Positions 33,357 through 45,039 of a stretch of 64,000 bases of DNA are shown one piece after another. The stretch covers positions 682,001-746,000 of the forward strand of contig JAJAGP010000015.1 of assembly GCA_025084515.1 (NCBI GenBank), read 5' to 3'. The first letter of the stretch is position 1, and each line of letters begins with the position of its first letter. Position numbers and translations under genes: made by a program. This DNA is from Ancistrus triradiatus (taxonomy: Eukaryota > Chordata > Actinopteri > Siluriformes > Loricariidae). The notes beneath the pieces are model-generated. The model was not told the DNA's origin. It made no database searches and saw nothing but the letters and a program-made list of their open reading frames with translations.

Positions 33357-34435
33357 TCTTGTTTCCCTGTATATAGTTACAAATTTGCAAATAATACACA
33401 GAGACCTGAGACCAGATTGGACCTGTAATTAAGATCGGTCTTCAGTTTTGTATTTTATAATTGATTTTACATGTGTTCCATTGTGAGTATATAAATAAAA
33501 AGCATATCAATAATAACAAACATTGAATATAATTTTTTTTTACATTAGTAATTCATTTTACACATACTTTGGTAATAAATTAAGCTACAAAATATGTAAA
33601 GAGCCACTTGGGAGCCGAAAGAGCCGGCTCTTTTCAGTGAGCCGAGCCAAAAGAGCCGGCTCTCTGAAAAGAGCCGGAATTCCCATCACTAGTTACTACT
33701 AGAATTGGCCACTAGATGTCAGCAAAATCTTATTTTCATGATATTTGAGTTCGCTCATGATGAAAATGTACGTTTTGATTTTCTGTCCCGACATATTTAA
33801 CCACATTTTTGGGCTTGCAAGTGCGCAGATGATGACATTGTGTTATAGCAAAGTTAATACTATAATTTACAATGATGAGGGTATCAGAATTTGGGTGTAC
33901 TGGGTTTCCATTTAGCCAAGTATTTTATTTTCATGTCGCTAAGGCTCAGGATCCTATCGCGGAATCATTGCTCAGAGGTGAGAGCGCTCTCTAGACAGGA
34001 CCTGTCCATTGCAAGACCTTCAGGGTTCACAGACAAGACTCAAGACTCAAAGCCGGGTCTCCTCCACCCAAGCACAAGTGAACTTTACAGTTTATATTCA
34101 AACCCAACCCTATTCAAACCTAAATCAAGCATCCTCACAGTCTCCAGTGAGCCAAGAGCTGAGCCCACAAACCACTTTAACGTATAAGCTAACTGGGTGT
34201 TTGCTGTGAAGGTGGCTAAGCTAATTTGGCTACAAACGTGTAAAAGCATTTGCTAGTCTAGTAATTTCACTAATGTTGTGATTTTCTTACATTGACTGCT
34301 ATTATAACTTATAAAATTAGGTACATAAATGAGTAGCTGAGTTTTTTAAAATTTAGTTGTACTTGCAGTTGCAATGCGCAAATATACTTAAAGAAAACAA
34401 CAACCATTAGATTGTAGCAGTGCTTAGCTGGCAAT

Positions 34436-34717
34436 CCAGGAAAAATGTACTGTGAAATTTGACAGTAGAACCATGACTTGGCCAAATTACCACTAAAATT
34501 CATAGTACAACCATGAAATAATTCATGATCAGTTCATAGTCAACCAAGTTTACAGTTATACTATGAAATTTCACAATAGAACGACGAAGTGGCCAAATTA
34601 CCATAAAAAATGCATAGTTCAACTGTGAACTTCATGGTCAAACTGTGAATGTCACATTAAAACTGTCAAGCAATTCAGTTTTTGTACTGTGAAAATTCAC
34701 AATACATTTTTTCCTGG
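34436..34717. mobile_element. TIR element with internal 111-bp duplication
   Basis: Left end CCAGGAAAAATGTACTGTGA and right end ACATTTTTTCCTGG are inverted copies over about 30 bases. The interior holds two diverged direct repeats starting at 34451 and 34562, both with GTGGCCAAATTACCA-type text (TTGGCCAAATTACCA in the first). Numerous ACTGTGAA/TTCACAGT words recur in both orientations. I found no clear target duplication. Superfamily not assigned. Confidence 0.7.
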
Positions 34718-34759
34718 GAATGCTCTAACCAACCACTGCGGTGAATTCCAGTCTGGTTG

Positions 34760-34880
34760 TTTGTAACAGACAATTGAGGTAGGTGAGACTGGAGATCCCT
34801 GGTGCTGCAACAGTGATCCCTACCAAGCCCTGACATGGGCTGACACCCAGTTCAGGGTACATGCTCATCTGCGCACTGTG
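34760..34880 (+). mobile_element. SINE-like repeat, second family (fragment)
   Basis: Carries TGGTGCTGCAACAGTGATCC and ACCCAGTTCAGGGTACATGC, a diverged match to 8971-9215. Confidence 0.45.
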
Positions 34881-35159
34881 AAATCTTAATCACTGAGAGG
34901 TGGTTAAACCATAATCTCTGTAGGCCTACTGTTACAACATCAGCTCCACCTTTCTTCACGTGGCAGATGGACAGTTTTGGCAGTTTAATTGAGAGAAGGA
35001 GCATTGTTTTAGTTTGGGTGGGGAATCTCTTGGAATGATTGTCCTGATGGATCTAAGACTAGCGAATTTAATTGTATTGGTCAAACAAGTAAGAAATGTA
35101 ATGTGTGCTGAGAACAGATCTTAACTTTAACTCATACTCAGCAAGCAGAACAATGTTTT

Positions 35160-35270
35160 TGGCTGTAAGTAACTCCACACAGGAGGTGTCCGAGGTCGGA
35201 ATCGAACCAGGGCCGCTGGAGCTGTGAGTCGACTGTGCTAAACGCTGTGCCACTGTGCCACCCACAGATG
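35160..35270 (-). mobile_element. V-SINE-like head, minus strand
   Basis: Inverse of the head: TCGGAATCGAACCAGGGCCG (B box), GTGAGTCGACTGTGCTAAAC (A box region) and GCCACTGTGCCACCC. Immediately after it, 35278-35345 carries a plus-strand SINE 3' end (GGGATAGGATACAGACCAAC, TACCAGGATAAGTGGGTTC). Confidence 0.75.
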
Positions 35271-35739
35271 ATGATGTTGCCAAGGAATTCTGGGATAGGA
35301 TACAGACCAACCTCTGCAACCATTACCAGGATAAGTGGGTTCAAAACAGAAACTTTTACGTTCTATTAATATTGTTCAATTAATTATTATGTTCTATTAG
35401 CTATTAATATTTGGAGGTGTGAGGTAAAGAGATATCACTTAAATAATCAGAAGCTAACTGGATGACGTTCATTAAAGACATATTTGTTATGGAAACAACT
35501 AGTAATGAATCTACAAGGGCAACTTTTGCTAATAAGTAATGGAAGTCTTATCACGTTTACTGATTTGCTTGGAAATGCATCCAGTCCCAGTGTCACACAG
35601 ACTTGCAGATTTACAACAAGCTTTACAACCAATCTTTTATTATTTTTTCATATTAGGTGTCACTACATTATTTAAGTAAGTAACTAAAAGCGAGTAACAG
35701 TCAGTGAGTAGAACCAGCTGCTGGAACCAGCAGTATTAG

Positions 35740-35945
35740 AGGGCTTGGGTTCAATTTCAGGTGGGGCTTTGAACATGAAGGCCTTGTGGTGCATTTCCAG
35801 ACAAACTATCAATCCAGATAAATGTGGAGGTTTGCATCAGGAAGGGAATCTGGCATATAACCTGTGCCAAATCTAATAAGCGGCGATCTGCTGTGGCAAA
35901 TCCTAATGGGAGCAGCCAAATGAGTATTTCTATTTTTAAGTGAAC
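35740..35945 (+). mobile_element. Retroposon 3' region
   Basis: Contains TTTGCATCAGGAAGGGAATC, ATAACCTGTGCCAAATC, CGATCTGCTGTGGCAAATCC and GGGAGCAGCCAAATGA, a block I know from the 3' ends of fish retroposons. The 5' part is not identified. Confidence 0.55.
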
Positions 35946-36464
35946 AAAACTGCTCAACAATTCTTTCTGGAATCCTTCACTGATACACTGATTTTCATTT
36001 TCTTCAGGGATGCCACTCACACTCTTCTGGCTGCAACCATCTTGAAACGGAACTTCTTCTTACGTTTTTTAGGCTAATTATTGGATCGTGACCCATTTTG
36101 TCCCATCTTCTTCTGCCAAGCACTAAATCACAAATCAATGTTAGAACAGCTATACTTTCAGACTTCAATTTGGATTCTATATTGAGCTGCACTCAATGAT
36201 CATAAAATAACTTTATAGCTAGTGAGCATAAGGGTGAATTATTGATATGCTATAATTTGCTACTCGACCACCGTGGTGACTTCCTAAAAGCGTAGGTGCT
36301 CACTACGTTATTAACTTACATAGTTGTATCACAGGTGCATCATAGTTAGTTAGCAGCTATGCTTTTGGGAAATGCACGCCTTCATGTTTGTCACACACAC
36401 GATTGTTCATGTCTGAGGTAGCTGAAATTGCTGGAGGTTGGTTTTAGGATGCTTTATGTAATTG

Positions 36465-36558
36465 AGAGGTCTTCGGGATGTGGGAGAAAACTGAAGAGTA
36501 CCCAGAGTAAAGCCACAAGAACACAGGGAGGACATGAAAAGTCCATACATAACTTGTG
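36465..36558 (-). mobile_element. V-SINE-like core fragment, minus strand
   Basis: GGGATGTGGGAGAAAACTGA and GAACACAGGGAGGACATGAA are the inverse of the conserved core. Head and tail are missing. Confidence 0.65.
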
Positions 36559-36587
36559 TATTATTGTGGATATAATTACCTGGTACC

Positions 36588-36774
36588 TGGAACTGTGGTA
36601 TCCTAGCGGTTAAAGTCCTGGACCAAGGACCAGAAGGTCCAGGGTTCAAATCCCAGCTCTGCAAAGCTGCCACTGTTGAGTCCTTGAGCAAGGTCCTTAA
36701 CCCACAATAGCTTGGATTGTAAGATTGTAGCAGTAAGTCGCTCTTGATAAGGGTGCCTGCTAAATGACATAAAT
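36588..36774 (+). mobile_element. tRNA-derived SINE
   Basis: Family of 13214: head GTGGTATCCTAGCGGTTAAA, B box AGGGTTCAAATCCCAG, body AAGCTGCCACTGTTGAGTCC, tail TAAGTCGCTCTTGATAAGGG and CTGCTAAATG. It ends directly against 5S rRNA-derived sequence. Confidence 0.9.
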
Positions 36775-36933
36775 GGTATTCCCAGAAAGTCACCCATCCC
36801 AGTACTGACCAGGTTTAGTTTCAAGATTGTGGACCTGACATTCCTAGGGGGTCTCTCATCCAAATACTGACCAGGCCTGACCCTGATTGACAGACAAGGG
36901 AGGGGCATTCCACCACCTGTATGGCCGAAAGTG
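36775..36933 (-). pseudogene. Two tandem 5S rRNA-derived fragments
   Basis: Read on the minus strand, 36933-36831 matches vertebrate 5S rRNA nearly end to end: TTCGGCCATAC at the start, then GGTCAGGCCTGGTCAGTATT, TGGATGAGAGACC and TAGGAATGTCAGGT. The adjoining 36830-36775 repeats the 3' half: CCTGGTCAGTACTGGGATGG and TTCTGGGAATACC. Both are diverged. A third short piece resembling the 5S 3' end lies on the plus strand at 37102-37131 (CAGGTGCTGTAAGCC). They may be 5S pseudogenes or remnants of a 5S-headed SINE (SINE3 type). Confidence 0.75.
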
Positions 36934-36987
36934 AGTAGATTCCTCACACCTTGCAGAACCGGAGTGCAATCTGACAAATAGACACCT

Positions 36988-37062
36988 TGCCAGAGGTGAG
37001 ATATGAACCAGAGAGACTCATCATTGGGAACCAGTAGTCTACCAGCTGAGATATTGGCATGG
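36988..37062 (-). repeat. tRNA-like segment
   Basis: The minus strand carries ATCTCAGCTGGTAGACTACT and then GGTTCATATCTCACCTC, spaced like polymerase III A and B boxes. It sits between 5S-like pieces; a decayed tRNA or SINE head. Confidence 0.35.
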
Positions 37063-38319
37063 TGAAGTTTGTCTGTCCATCAGATAGCAAGTCAGGTCCG
37101 ATCACCTTAGAATAGCAGGTGCTGTAAGCCCAATATACCACTATAGCTAATTATAAACATACATATGCACACAATAACACACAGGAGGCTAAAGGGAAAC
37201 AGGAGGAAATAGCCGGGGGGACAGAGGAAAAGAACTGACCTTAGTGCAAGGAACGCAAGACCGGGACACCAGGAATGGACGCGACCCACCAAGGAAGTGC
37301 AAACAATTTGGGTTTAAATATAGCAGGGTAGCCGGGTGTAATTAAGCAGCTGACTCTGGAAGGGGAAGGCTGAACACAACGTCGCCGACCAAAACGTCTG
37401 CCGAGAAAGCCAGATCATTGTGATTAAGATTAGCTGTTTGCTAAAGTGAATCATCCTATCACAAATTACTATAATAAGTCCTACTCAGTATGTTTAAACA
37501 CATCCCTAAGAGTGTGACTAATCTCATAATTCACATTGTGGTAGTTCCATAGTATTGTCATGAATCATGCAGCATTGCCTCAAAACAGCTTAGTCCTGTA
37601 ATTGCCAACGGTAATACAAAGGTTCAGATGTTAACTCTTGCCTCACTCATTTACATGCACTGTATTTGCACTGATCAAGTTCTAGTTCTAATATCACTGT
37701 GCTATTTTCTGCACCGGTAGCAATATTATAGTTTCCCTCAACTACAAGCGCTTATGATCGAACCATAGCACAACAGCAGCATGTACGAATATTGCGCTTA
37801 TAATTCCACAGTGCACAGTGGCTACAGGGCAGCTTTGCAAGCACAGCAATATTTCTTTTTATTCGAATGCAGATGCCGAAGAAGGACTCATTTTACTGTT
37901 TCGTGAAACCCAGTCATTACTCATGACGATAAAGGGAGGTTTAATATTTTCTTTATAATGCCAAACTCTGATCATGAAGCTGACGTCCAAGGCTATAAGC
38001 AGCTTTAAATTCTCTTTCAGATTGATTTTATTGTGTTGAGTGCACTCAATATTAACACAAGGGAGACTGAGAGCCTAATATACTTAATGACAAAGTACAC
38101 ACCGGACCGTTTACTGAGATTGCTAATCACAAGCGTCCTGTGTCAGTGTAGCATGAATTTGAATGTTTCCCACAGCACAGCAGAAGCAATGTGGAGCCAA
38201 AAAAGGCTGCATGGGATGATTATAATGTGAATATCAAAAATATTCTATGACATTTTCATTAAATTTTTCCTCACTGCTCAGCATAATATATAAATGCAGT
38301 TATAAAGTAATTTTACATA

Positions 38320-38755
38320 CACAGTGAGGGTCAAAGGTATGAGTCCACTTGTGAAAATGCTTCTATTTTGGATTTTTCACAAATTTAATACAATGTTTAT
38401 TATTACAAATTATATAATCTGCATAACAATTTGACTAAATGTTGAATCTTGATCAATTTCTGAATTTAGTAGTATTCGGCATGTTCCCCTTTGTGCTGTA
38501 CTGACAGCATGCAAACAATCTGTCACAGACTCCATGATTCATGCTATCCCAGCATGATTTCACAATATTTCCCAAAGAGCATCTTGTCACTGACTGCTTG
38601 GGTTTGTCTGTCTTCAATTGTCTCCACTGGATGGGGTTTAGGTCAAGTGACTGTGGAGGAAAGTCCATGACAGTCAGCACTCCTTGATCTTCCTTGATCT
38701 TTGAGTAGCTGTAGCTGTAAAGCTTTGAGGTGTGTTTTGAGTCATTCTCCTGCTG
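38320..38755 (-). mobile_element. Tc1-like transposon, 3' part
   Basis: Starts after TA with CACAGTGAGGGTCAAAGGTA. A minus-strand frame (38680-38453) reads MDFPPQSLDLNPIQWRQLKT, the Tc1 transposase C-terminal motif (P-QS-DLNPIE), here with Glu replaced by Gln, followed by a weakly conserved tail. The N-terminal half and the other end are absent; a different repeat begins near 38790. Confidence 0.75.
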
Positions 38756-38789
38756 CTAAACATATAGTGTTTCTTTTGCTGGTACAATT

Positions 38790-39240
38790 GTTTAAGACAC
38801 AGCAGTGCTGCTGGAGTTTTCAAACACTGTGTTCACTTATTGCACACTCTATTATACACATCTACCATATTGCTCCACCTTGTAGATGTAAAGTCAGAGA
38901 CACCAGCTCATCTGTTGTTGCACAGTTTCTGTTAGTCATCCTCTAATCCTTCTGCTTATAGGATGCTGCCTACAGGTTGCTGGTGGCTGGACATTTTTGG
39001 TTGGTGGACTATTTTCAGTCCAGCAGCACAGCTGTGTCCGATCCTCTCATACCAGCACCACACACTAACACACCACCACCATATCAGTGTCACTGCTGTG
39101 CTGAGGATCCACAACCCAAGTAGTATCTGATCTGTGGTGGTCCTTTGGTGTCCTGACCATTAGAGAACAGAGAAAAGGGGACTAGTAAAGTATGTAACTG
39201 TAGAACTACAAAGTACAAGACTTTTTCTTGTTTGCTAGTT
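38790..39240. repeat. Teleost interspersed repeat, unclassified
   Basis: Contains ACACAGCAGTGCTGCTGGAG, ACCTTGTAGATGTAAAGTCA, TTGGTGGACTATTTTCAGTC, ACACTAACACACCACCACCA and ATCTGTGGTGGTCCTTTGGT. I know this order from repeats in other otophysan genomes. It has diverged inverted sub-blocks around CAGCAGTGCTGCTG and is probably a non-autonomous element. Confidence 0.6.
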
Positions 39241-39286
39241 TATTGGGTATCAGCCATGATACATCACCCTTATTAGAGAACATTAA

Positions 39287-39410
39287 GGCCCTTGCTCTAG
39301 GGCCCAACATTGACAGCTTAATGAGGTTTGGATTTGAACATTGGCAGCTTAGTAGAGTTTCCATCAAAATACCTGAGGTCTAATCACTGCCCCAAGACCT
39401 CATGGTTATA
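39287..39410 (-). mobile_element. tRNA-derived SINE, decayed fragment
   Basis: TTAAGGCCCTTGCTCTAGGG, CCAACATTGACAGCTTAATG and GGATTTGAACATTGG fit the body and B box of the 13214 family, inverted. Confidence 0.45.
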
Positions 39411-39963
39411 AACCTCATATCTGATTATTTTCTGAACCATTTCCAGATCTGGAAGGTGAATAATCTTCATTGACATTTTCAGGATTTACAGGATTGTCAA
39501 AACATTGCTACAAAGCTGCTTGATTTACATCTTACTCATCAGATTGAAACAAATACGGTACATTTAACTAAGGCTATTATAATTATGTGATGACTTTAAT
39601 TAAGTGTGGCAGAGCAGGCAGAGGTGGAAAGCATGCAGTGTAGGATGAGAGCGGGACGTCAGAAGCTTTAGCTTTGGATATACATCTATAATTACTTTAC
39701 ACATTACAAGTCATTAACATGAATTTTATTGTGACTGTAACTGTGGGTTGTCACTTAAATCATTTACAGTTTAATTTATCATGGTGTATAAAGTAATATG
39801 ATGTTACATTGCAGGAAACAGTGAGTCTATGTGCAGGTCTTCCAACCAGTTGAGAGCCACCTTATGCTCCCTTTAATGGTCTGATAATCATAACTTTTTA
39901 TTTCATAGTATCTTTATTTTAATATTATTATTGTTATTGTTATTATTAATCATATTATCATAA

Positions 39964-39980
39964 ATTTTATTATTATTATT

Positions 39981-40030
<50 letters not shown>
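39964..40030. repeat. (ATT)n and (ATA)n microsatellite
   Basis: A short ATT run followed by about 17 AAT units; self-complementary over part of its length. Confidence 0.95.
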
Positions 40031-40032
<2 letters not shown>

Positions 40033-40330
40033 GCATGGGTGCTTGGGTGGCACTGTGACTATTTGCTAGCCTACCAATGCAGAAACCCTGGTTCATCCCC
40101 CAGCAGTGCCTTCTGGCCACGTGAGGCGTCACACCGATACAATTGCTTGTGTTTGAGGGAGGGCTCGCAGATAGGGATATCATCCCTGGTGCCCCAGTAG
40201 CAACCCTTGCTGAGACCTGCAAAAAACTTGAACCCTGTCCAGGATATGCGAGCCCTGAGAATTCTGGGCTCCAGATACCCATATGACACTGACCAGGACA
40301 AGAGGGGATAAAATAGGAAAAAAATTAATA
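40031..40330 (+). mobile_element. SINE-like repeat, second family
   Basis: Head TGCTTGGGTGGCACTGTGAC, B-box-like CCTGGTTCATCCCC, middle GAGGGAGGGCTCGCAGATAG, then CCCTGGTGCCCCAGTAGCAA and GACCAGGACAAGAGGGGATA. Longest copy of the family in the window. Confidence 0.65.
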
Positions 40331-40374
40331 GTAACAATATAAATAATATGCCACTTACTGTAGGTGAAAGAGCA

Positions 40375-40545
40375 GCAATTTGCTAGCCCACCTCCACAGT
40401 GACTCCAGTCCCATCTATGATTTCCATCTATGCCAGTTGGGGGTCACAAAGGCACTGCAAAGGATTGGTGCTCCATTCAGAGTTCAAGCCAGAATAGGAT
40501 CCAGACCACCCCATGGCCCTGACCAGGATATGTGGGGTTAAAACA
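40375..40545 (+). mobile_element. SINE-like repeat, second family
   Basis: GCAATTTGCTAGCCCACCTC, CACAGTGACTCCAGTCCCAT and CCCTGACCAGGATATGTGGG. It matches 52118-52345, which shares CAGTTTGCTAGCCCACAACC. Confidence 0.55.
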
Positions 40546-40561
40546 TGGAATAATAAATATA

Positions 40562-40769
40562 TGGTGTCTATAAAGTAAGTCCCACTTTAATAAATGTATT
40601 GCTCACCAACAAATTTACATGAGTGGATGTTTTCAAATTTATACGAAGCCCAAGCAGCCCAGGTGTTATCCACTTTACATCACTTCAATGTGAACCCTGT
40701 GGGTGATGCCACAAACATCAATTCACCTATTAACAATGTTAAAGGGAGACTTACTTTATAGACACTCTG
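40562..40769. mobile_element. mariner-type MITE
   Basis: Ends TGGTGTCTATAAAGTAAGTC and GACTTACTTTATAGACACTC are inverted over about 27 bases and are flanked by TA. 208 bp, no coding content. The outer bases resemble mariner-family ends found in fish. Confidence 0.8.
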
Positions 40770-40828
40770 TAAAATAGACAAACATAAAACTAGACATACC
40801 AATAGGTTATATATAGACTAGTATGGTG

Positions 40829-40925
40829 TGTATTCATTCATTCACATTCAGATCCTCTTAATCCAATTCTGGGTTGAACCAGGGCCTAACCAGCAGCACA
40901 GGACACAAGGCAGGTACCAATAATC
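40829..40925 (-). mobile_element. V-SINE-like 3' fragment, minus strand
   Basis: ATTCATTCATTCACATTCAG tail inverse, TCTTAATCCAATTCTGGGTT and CCAGCAGCACAGGACACAAG. Confidence 0.75.
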
Positions 40926-41635
40926 TGCATGGCAGATCTACAAATAATGGGACATTTGCACAGAATACAGTCTATGTAATGAGCAAATGAGTTCTGTGCA
41001 AGTCTTTTTTTGCTACGTTATCCTTTTTCCTGTAGTCTAGACAGGTATGTCTGTGTACTGTACATGTAATGACTTGTGGAGCACTGCTCTGTTGTTGCTC
41101 TGAGTGTTGAGCGATTGATGGGGTCAGCCACTGGACAGTAGGTGATTGCCTCTCAGCAGAGACAGTGTAGCAGTTGTACTTAACACTACGACACTTTCTG
41201 CTCTTAGTGGTCTTGTGATAATGGGTATCATTTTGAATGATGATCCTGAAAACTATTATCCTTTGCTGTGGTGGAGAGGAAAATGGTGTCCAAATACCCC
41301 AAATAATGGAGGGGGTAAAATTCCCAACATTAATTCCTGTTCACAACGTCTTTGTGATTTATATTTTTAAAAGTGGGAATTTTCTCCTTACTGTGAAATC
41401 TGGCTAAAATTAGTACTGTTATGATTATTTTGATTATTATTATTAAATCATGTCATAATTAAACAATTTTGGCTGGGTACTGAGGAACGAGGAAAGTGGA
41501 GTTGCCGGTTCGGCCTCCAGTTTGTAAATGCTCAGTGTCCCGAAGCTTAAACCCTCAACTCTCGCCAGCATGGGAGAAAGCCTCCTGGCCATGAAGTCAG
41601 AGCTGTAAGAGAGAGTGTTAAAAATCTTACAAATA

Positions 41636-42607
41636 CAGTGGGACAAAAAAAGTATTTAGTCAGCCACTGATTGTGCAAGTTCTCCTGCTTAGAAAGATGA
41701 GAGAGGTCTGTAATTTTCATCATAGGTACACTTCAACTATGAGAAACAAAATTAGAAAAAAAATCCAGGAAATCACATTGTAGGATTTTTAAAGAATGTA
41801 ATTGTAAATTATGGTGGAAAAATAAGTATTTGGTCAATAACAAAAATTCAACTTAATACTTTGTAACATAACCTTTGTTGGCAATGACAGAGGTCAAACG
41901 TTTCCTGTAAGTCTTCGCCAGGTTTGCACACACTGTAGCTGGTATTTTGGCCCATTCCTCCATGCAGATCTCCTCTAGAGCAGTGATGTTTTGGGGCTGT
42001 TGCTGGGCAACACTGACACACGTAGTGTGTTACTGATGGTAGCCTTTCTTACTTTGGTCCCAGCTCTCTGCAGGTCATTCATCAGTTCCCTCCGTATAGT
42101 CCTGGGATTTTTGCTCACAGTTCTCGTGATCATTTTGACCCCACGAGATGAGATCTTGCGTCAATGGTCTTGTATGTCTTCCATTTTCTTACAATTGCTC
42201 CCACAGTTGATTTATTCACACCAACCTGCTTGCCTATTGTAGATTCACTCTTCCCAGCCTGGTGCAGGTCTACAATTTTCATCCTGGTGTCCTTCGACAG
42301 CTCTTTGGTCTCCATGGTTGAGTTTGGAGTCTGATTGTTTGAGGCTGTGGACAGGTGTCTTTTATACAGATAACGAGATCAAACAGGTGCCATTAATACA
42401 GGTAACGAGTGGAGGACAGAAGAGCTTCTTAAAGAAGAAGTTACAGATCTTTGAGAGCCAGAAATCTTGCTTGTTTGTGGATTTTGTTTCTCATTTTGTT
42501 TTTCATAGCTGAAGTGTACCTATGATGAAAATTACAGACCTCACTCATCTTTCTAAGTAGGAGAACTTGCACAATCAGTGGCTGACTAAATACTTTTTGC
42601 CCCACTG
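41636..42607 (-). mobile_element. Tc1-like transposon, internally deleted
   Basis: 972 bp between TA sites. Ends CAGTGGGACAAAAAAAGTAT and its inverse TACTTTTTGCCCCACTG extend over more than 60 bases. The transposase start survives on the minus strand from ATG 42315: METKELSKDTRMKIVDLHQA followed by GKSESTIGKQVGVNKSTVGA and IVRKWK, an intact first HTH. The DDE domain is mostly missing; the part near 41870-42120 is the C-terminal region in broken frames. It could in principle be moved by a relative acting in trans. Confidence 0.92.
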
Positions 42608-42609
42608 TA

Positions 42610-44033
42610 AATAACAATAATAAGTAATGCAAGCAGCTGAGAGAAGCTGTAATATTAAAAAAAACTAATAATAAAGTTAATAAAGCACTTTGGGTTGACT
42701 GCACTGGTGTGTGTCTCTGAGCTTGTTTTTGTGACAGGAACCATGGTCTGGAGGCATTGCACAGAACATACTGCTATAATATGTCTGAGAACTTCACACA
42801 ATTCTTGACAACGGTCAGGATGATATTCAGAGTAGCTCAGCAGTAGCGTGCTTGTTTGTAGTGATGAACCACCCTTGCTTGTATCCCACCTCTGATGAAG
42901 TTAGGTTTCAGGTGCAGGCAGTGTATAGCGGCTTTCTGGAGCCTGACGTCCAGTGTGTGTTCCCAGATGTGTGGTTCCAGAGAATGAAATGCTGCAGGTG
43001 GTAAAAATGTCTTTACAATTTCACTTGCAGGAATAGTTTGGTAAATGTGGCCAGTTAGGCACTGGAGAAATCAGGCTACTGTAGTTAACAAGAGATGAAT
43101 ATCTGTCACTCAAAATCCAAATGGCCAAACTCCTTGGTAAATGTGGATTAGGTGTGAACAGCGTACATTTAATTTGGACTCTAACAACTCCAGGCTGACT
43201 AATTGGAGAGCTTTATATGTGAACCAAACCTTCCTTAGACCAGAATAATAGCTGCTAAACTACAATTGTCCCAGCCACGTGATAATCTGTTGCAGGTCTG
43301 AGCATCTTTCATCCCCAAGTTATTTTTCATAATAGAACAGGGCTAACCAAACCTGTTTCTGAAACTATACCACCCAGAATGGTTTCGTTCATACACTCAT
43401 AACCTAATGGTACTGTTGGTCTTGATTAACTGGATTAGGTGTGTTCAATCAGGACAGGAGCGCTATAGGATAGCAGATATCCAGAAGCAGGGTTGGACAG
43501 GCCACAGCATAGTGTGAAACAAAGGATGGATCTTGAATGAATTTTTTATACTTTGATCAATCCGTAAGATACCTGAGCTGACTCTGAAAGTATGTCACTT
43601 GCACACTGATGGTGTGAGAGTAGATGATTTTCTGGAAATGTCTGTCCTGTTGTCAAGTGTATGATCTGTTTTGCGTCATTCAACATCACAAGTATGACAG
43701 GATATAATTAGCTGTCAGTGAATAATGGCAATGACGAAGTCTCACAACAGCACCTTTAAAGGCTCAATCAAGCTAAAATCATTAAAGGGTATCATTTAAT
43801 TCCCTCGACACTGGTATTGGGATCAATACACAGTGTATCCTTGGAATTCTAACCTAACTGGTTCCGGAAGGATTACAATTCGGATTTGTTGGTGGTGGTC
43901 CTAAGGTGGCCCCTTTCCGCTGATAGATGGGTAGAGGGAATTTGTCAGTATCTTGTTTGTCAGTATCTTAATACCAACAAAGTGTATACATATATGGTAT
44001 GGGTAACAGAAAAAATGGTCCAAAAGGTTCCAC
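42610..44033. other. Mostly non-coding, one tRNA-like patch
   Basis: No supported exon. At 42833-42900 a GTAGCTCAGCAGTAGCGTGC followed by TTGCTTGTATCCCACC is tRNA-like and may be a SINE head. The rest is not recognised. Confidence 0.35.
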
Positions 44034-44235
44034 ACTCATGAGCCAAAATATTATGACCAATTAAAGATGCAGAAAATAACACTGATTTTCTCATTACAAC
44101 TGCACATGGCAAGGTCTACAATATATTTAACAGTGTGTCCCAGAGAACATTTCCCAAAACATCACACACTCCCTTCACTGGCTAGTCTTTTTCCCCCACA
44201 GTGCTTCCTGGTTCTATCACTTGGCTAGGTAAATC
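44034..44235. mobile_element. Tc1/mariner-type relic, short
   Basis: GAGCCAAAATATTATGACCA and AATAACACTGATTTTCTCAT match the terminal region of the family at 53113. Then GAACATTTCCCAAAACATCA and TGGCTAGTCTTTTTCCCCCA match the middle of its transposase, inverted. Strongly deleted. Confidence 0.6.
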
Positions 44236-45039
44236 AGATTCAGAATCATTTGCCAAGTACAAGAAGTACAAGGAATTTCTCTTGGTGCAAGTGTCAACAC
44301 ACACGAACCCAGTAATCCACATGCCATAAAATAAAACATTACTTACTGGACCAACCGACCTTCATCTACTGCATCTGGACTAAACACTATACACTTACAT
44401 CACTACGCCTGGGCCAATCACCGCATACATACGTCACTTAGGTTTATATTTGCTGAGTGCACGACAAAATGAACACACAAGTTCAAAGTTCCAAGGTCTC
44501 AGAACTATGTTCTTAAAGTTCACAGTTCTAAGAACTATGAAAAAGTTCCTCCAGTGTGAAAGGGCCACTACTGACAGGGTACACTCCAAATCTTTGCCTC
44601 TGAGAGATGTTTCAACCCATAAACGGTCCTTGTCAAAGCTTCTCAGGTCTTTACATCTGCCCCCCCTTGCATCCAACATGGCGACTATGAGAACCGACTG
44701 TTTGCTTACTCTGTACTATCTTCCAGACCTTGAAATGTGCTGTTGTAAGGAGATTATCAAGGTTATTGGCTTCAGTTTGTGAGTGGTAATAATGTTTTGG
44801 CTCATTATATATTTGAAAATCTCATATAATTCATAATCAGTAGCGGTCTATGAACAATGACACACAATTTTATAAAAAGTGATCCCGATAAGATGCAACT
44901 CAGTGCAACAATTTGGTAAATAAATATCCATTACTCTCGCCTTTATTGCTGACAAATTCCGCTTCTTCTAAGTCATAGATGGTTTAGTGGATTAATACTT
45001 AGAGAACATGATACACTTTGCGCAAACTCTATGTTTACA

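Larger units (their letters stand above)
33055..33691. mobile_element. hAT-type element, family C, carrying a nested insertion
   Basis: Begins TAGTGATGTGTCGGTC and ends ATTCCCATCACTA, flanked by a perfect 8-bp duplication GTTACTAC (33047-33054 and 33692-33699) that fits the nTnnnnAn hAT rule. The subterminal regions are full of AGAGCCGGCTCTTT palindromes on both sides. The interior holds a retroposon tail and a (TA)n tract, so the original element was shorter. No transposase. Confidence 0.93.
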
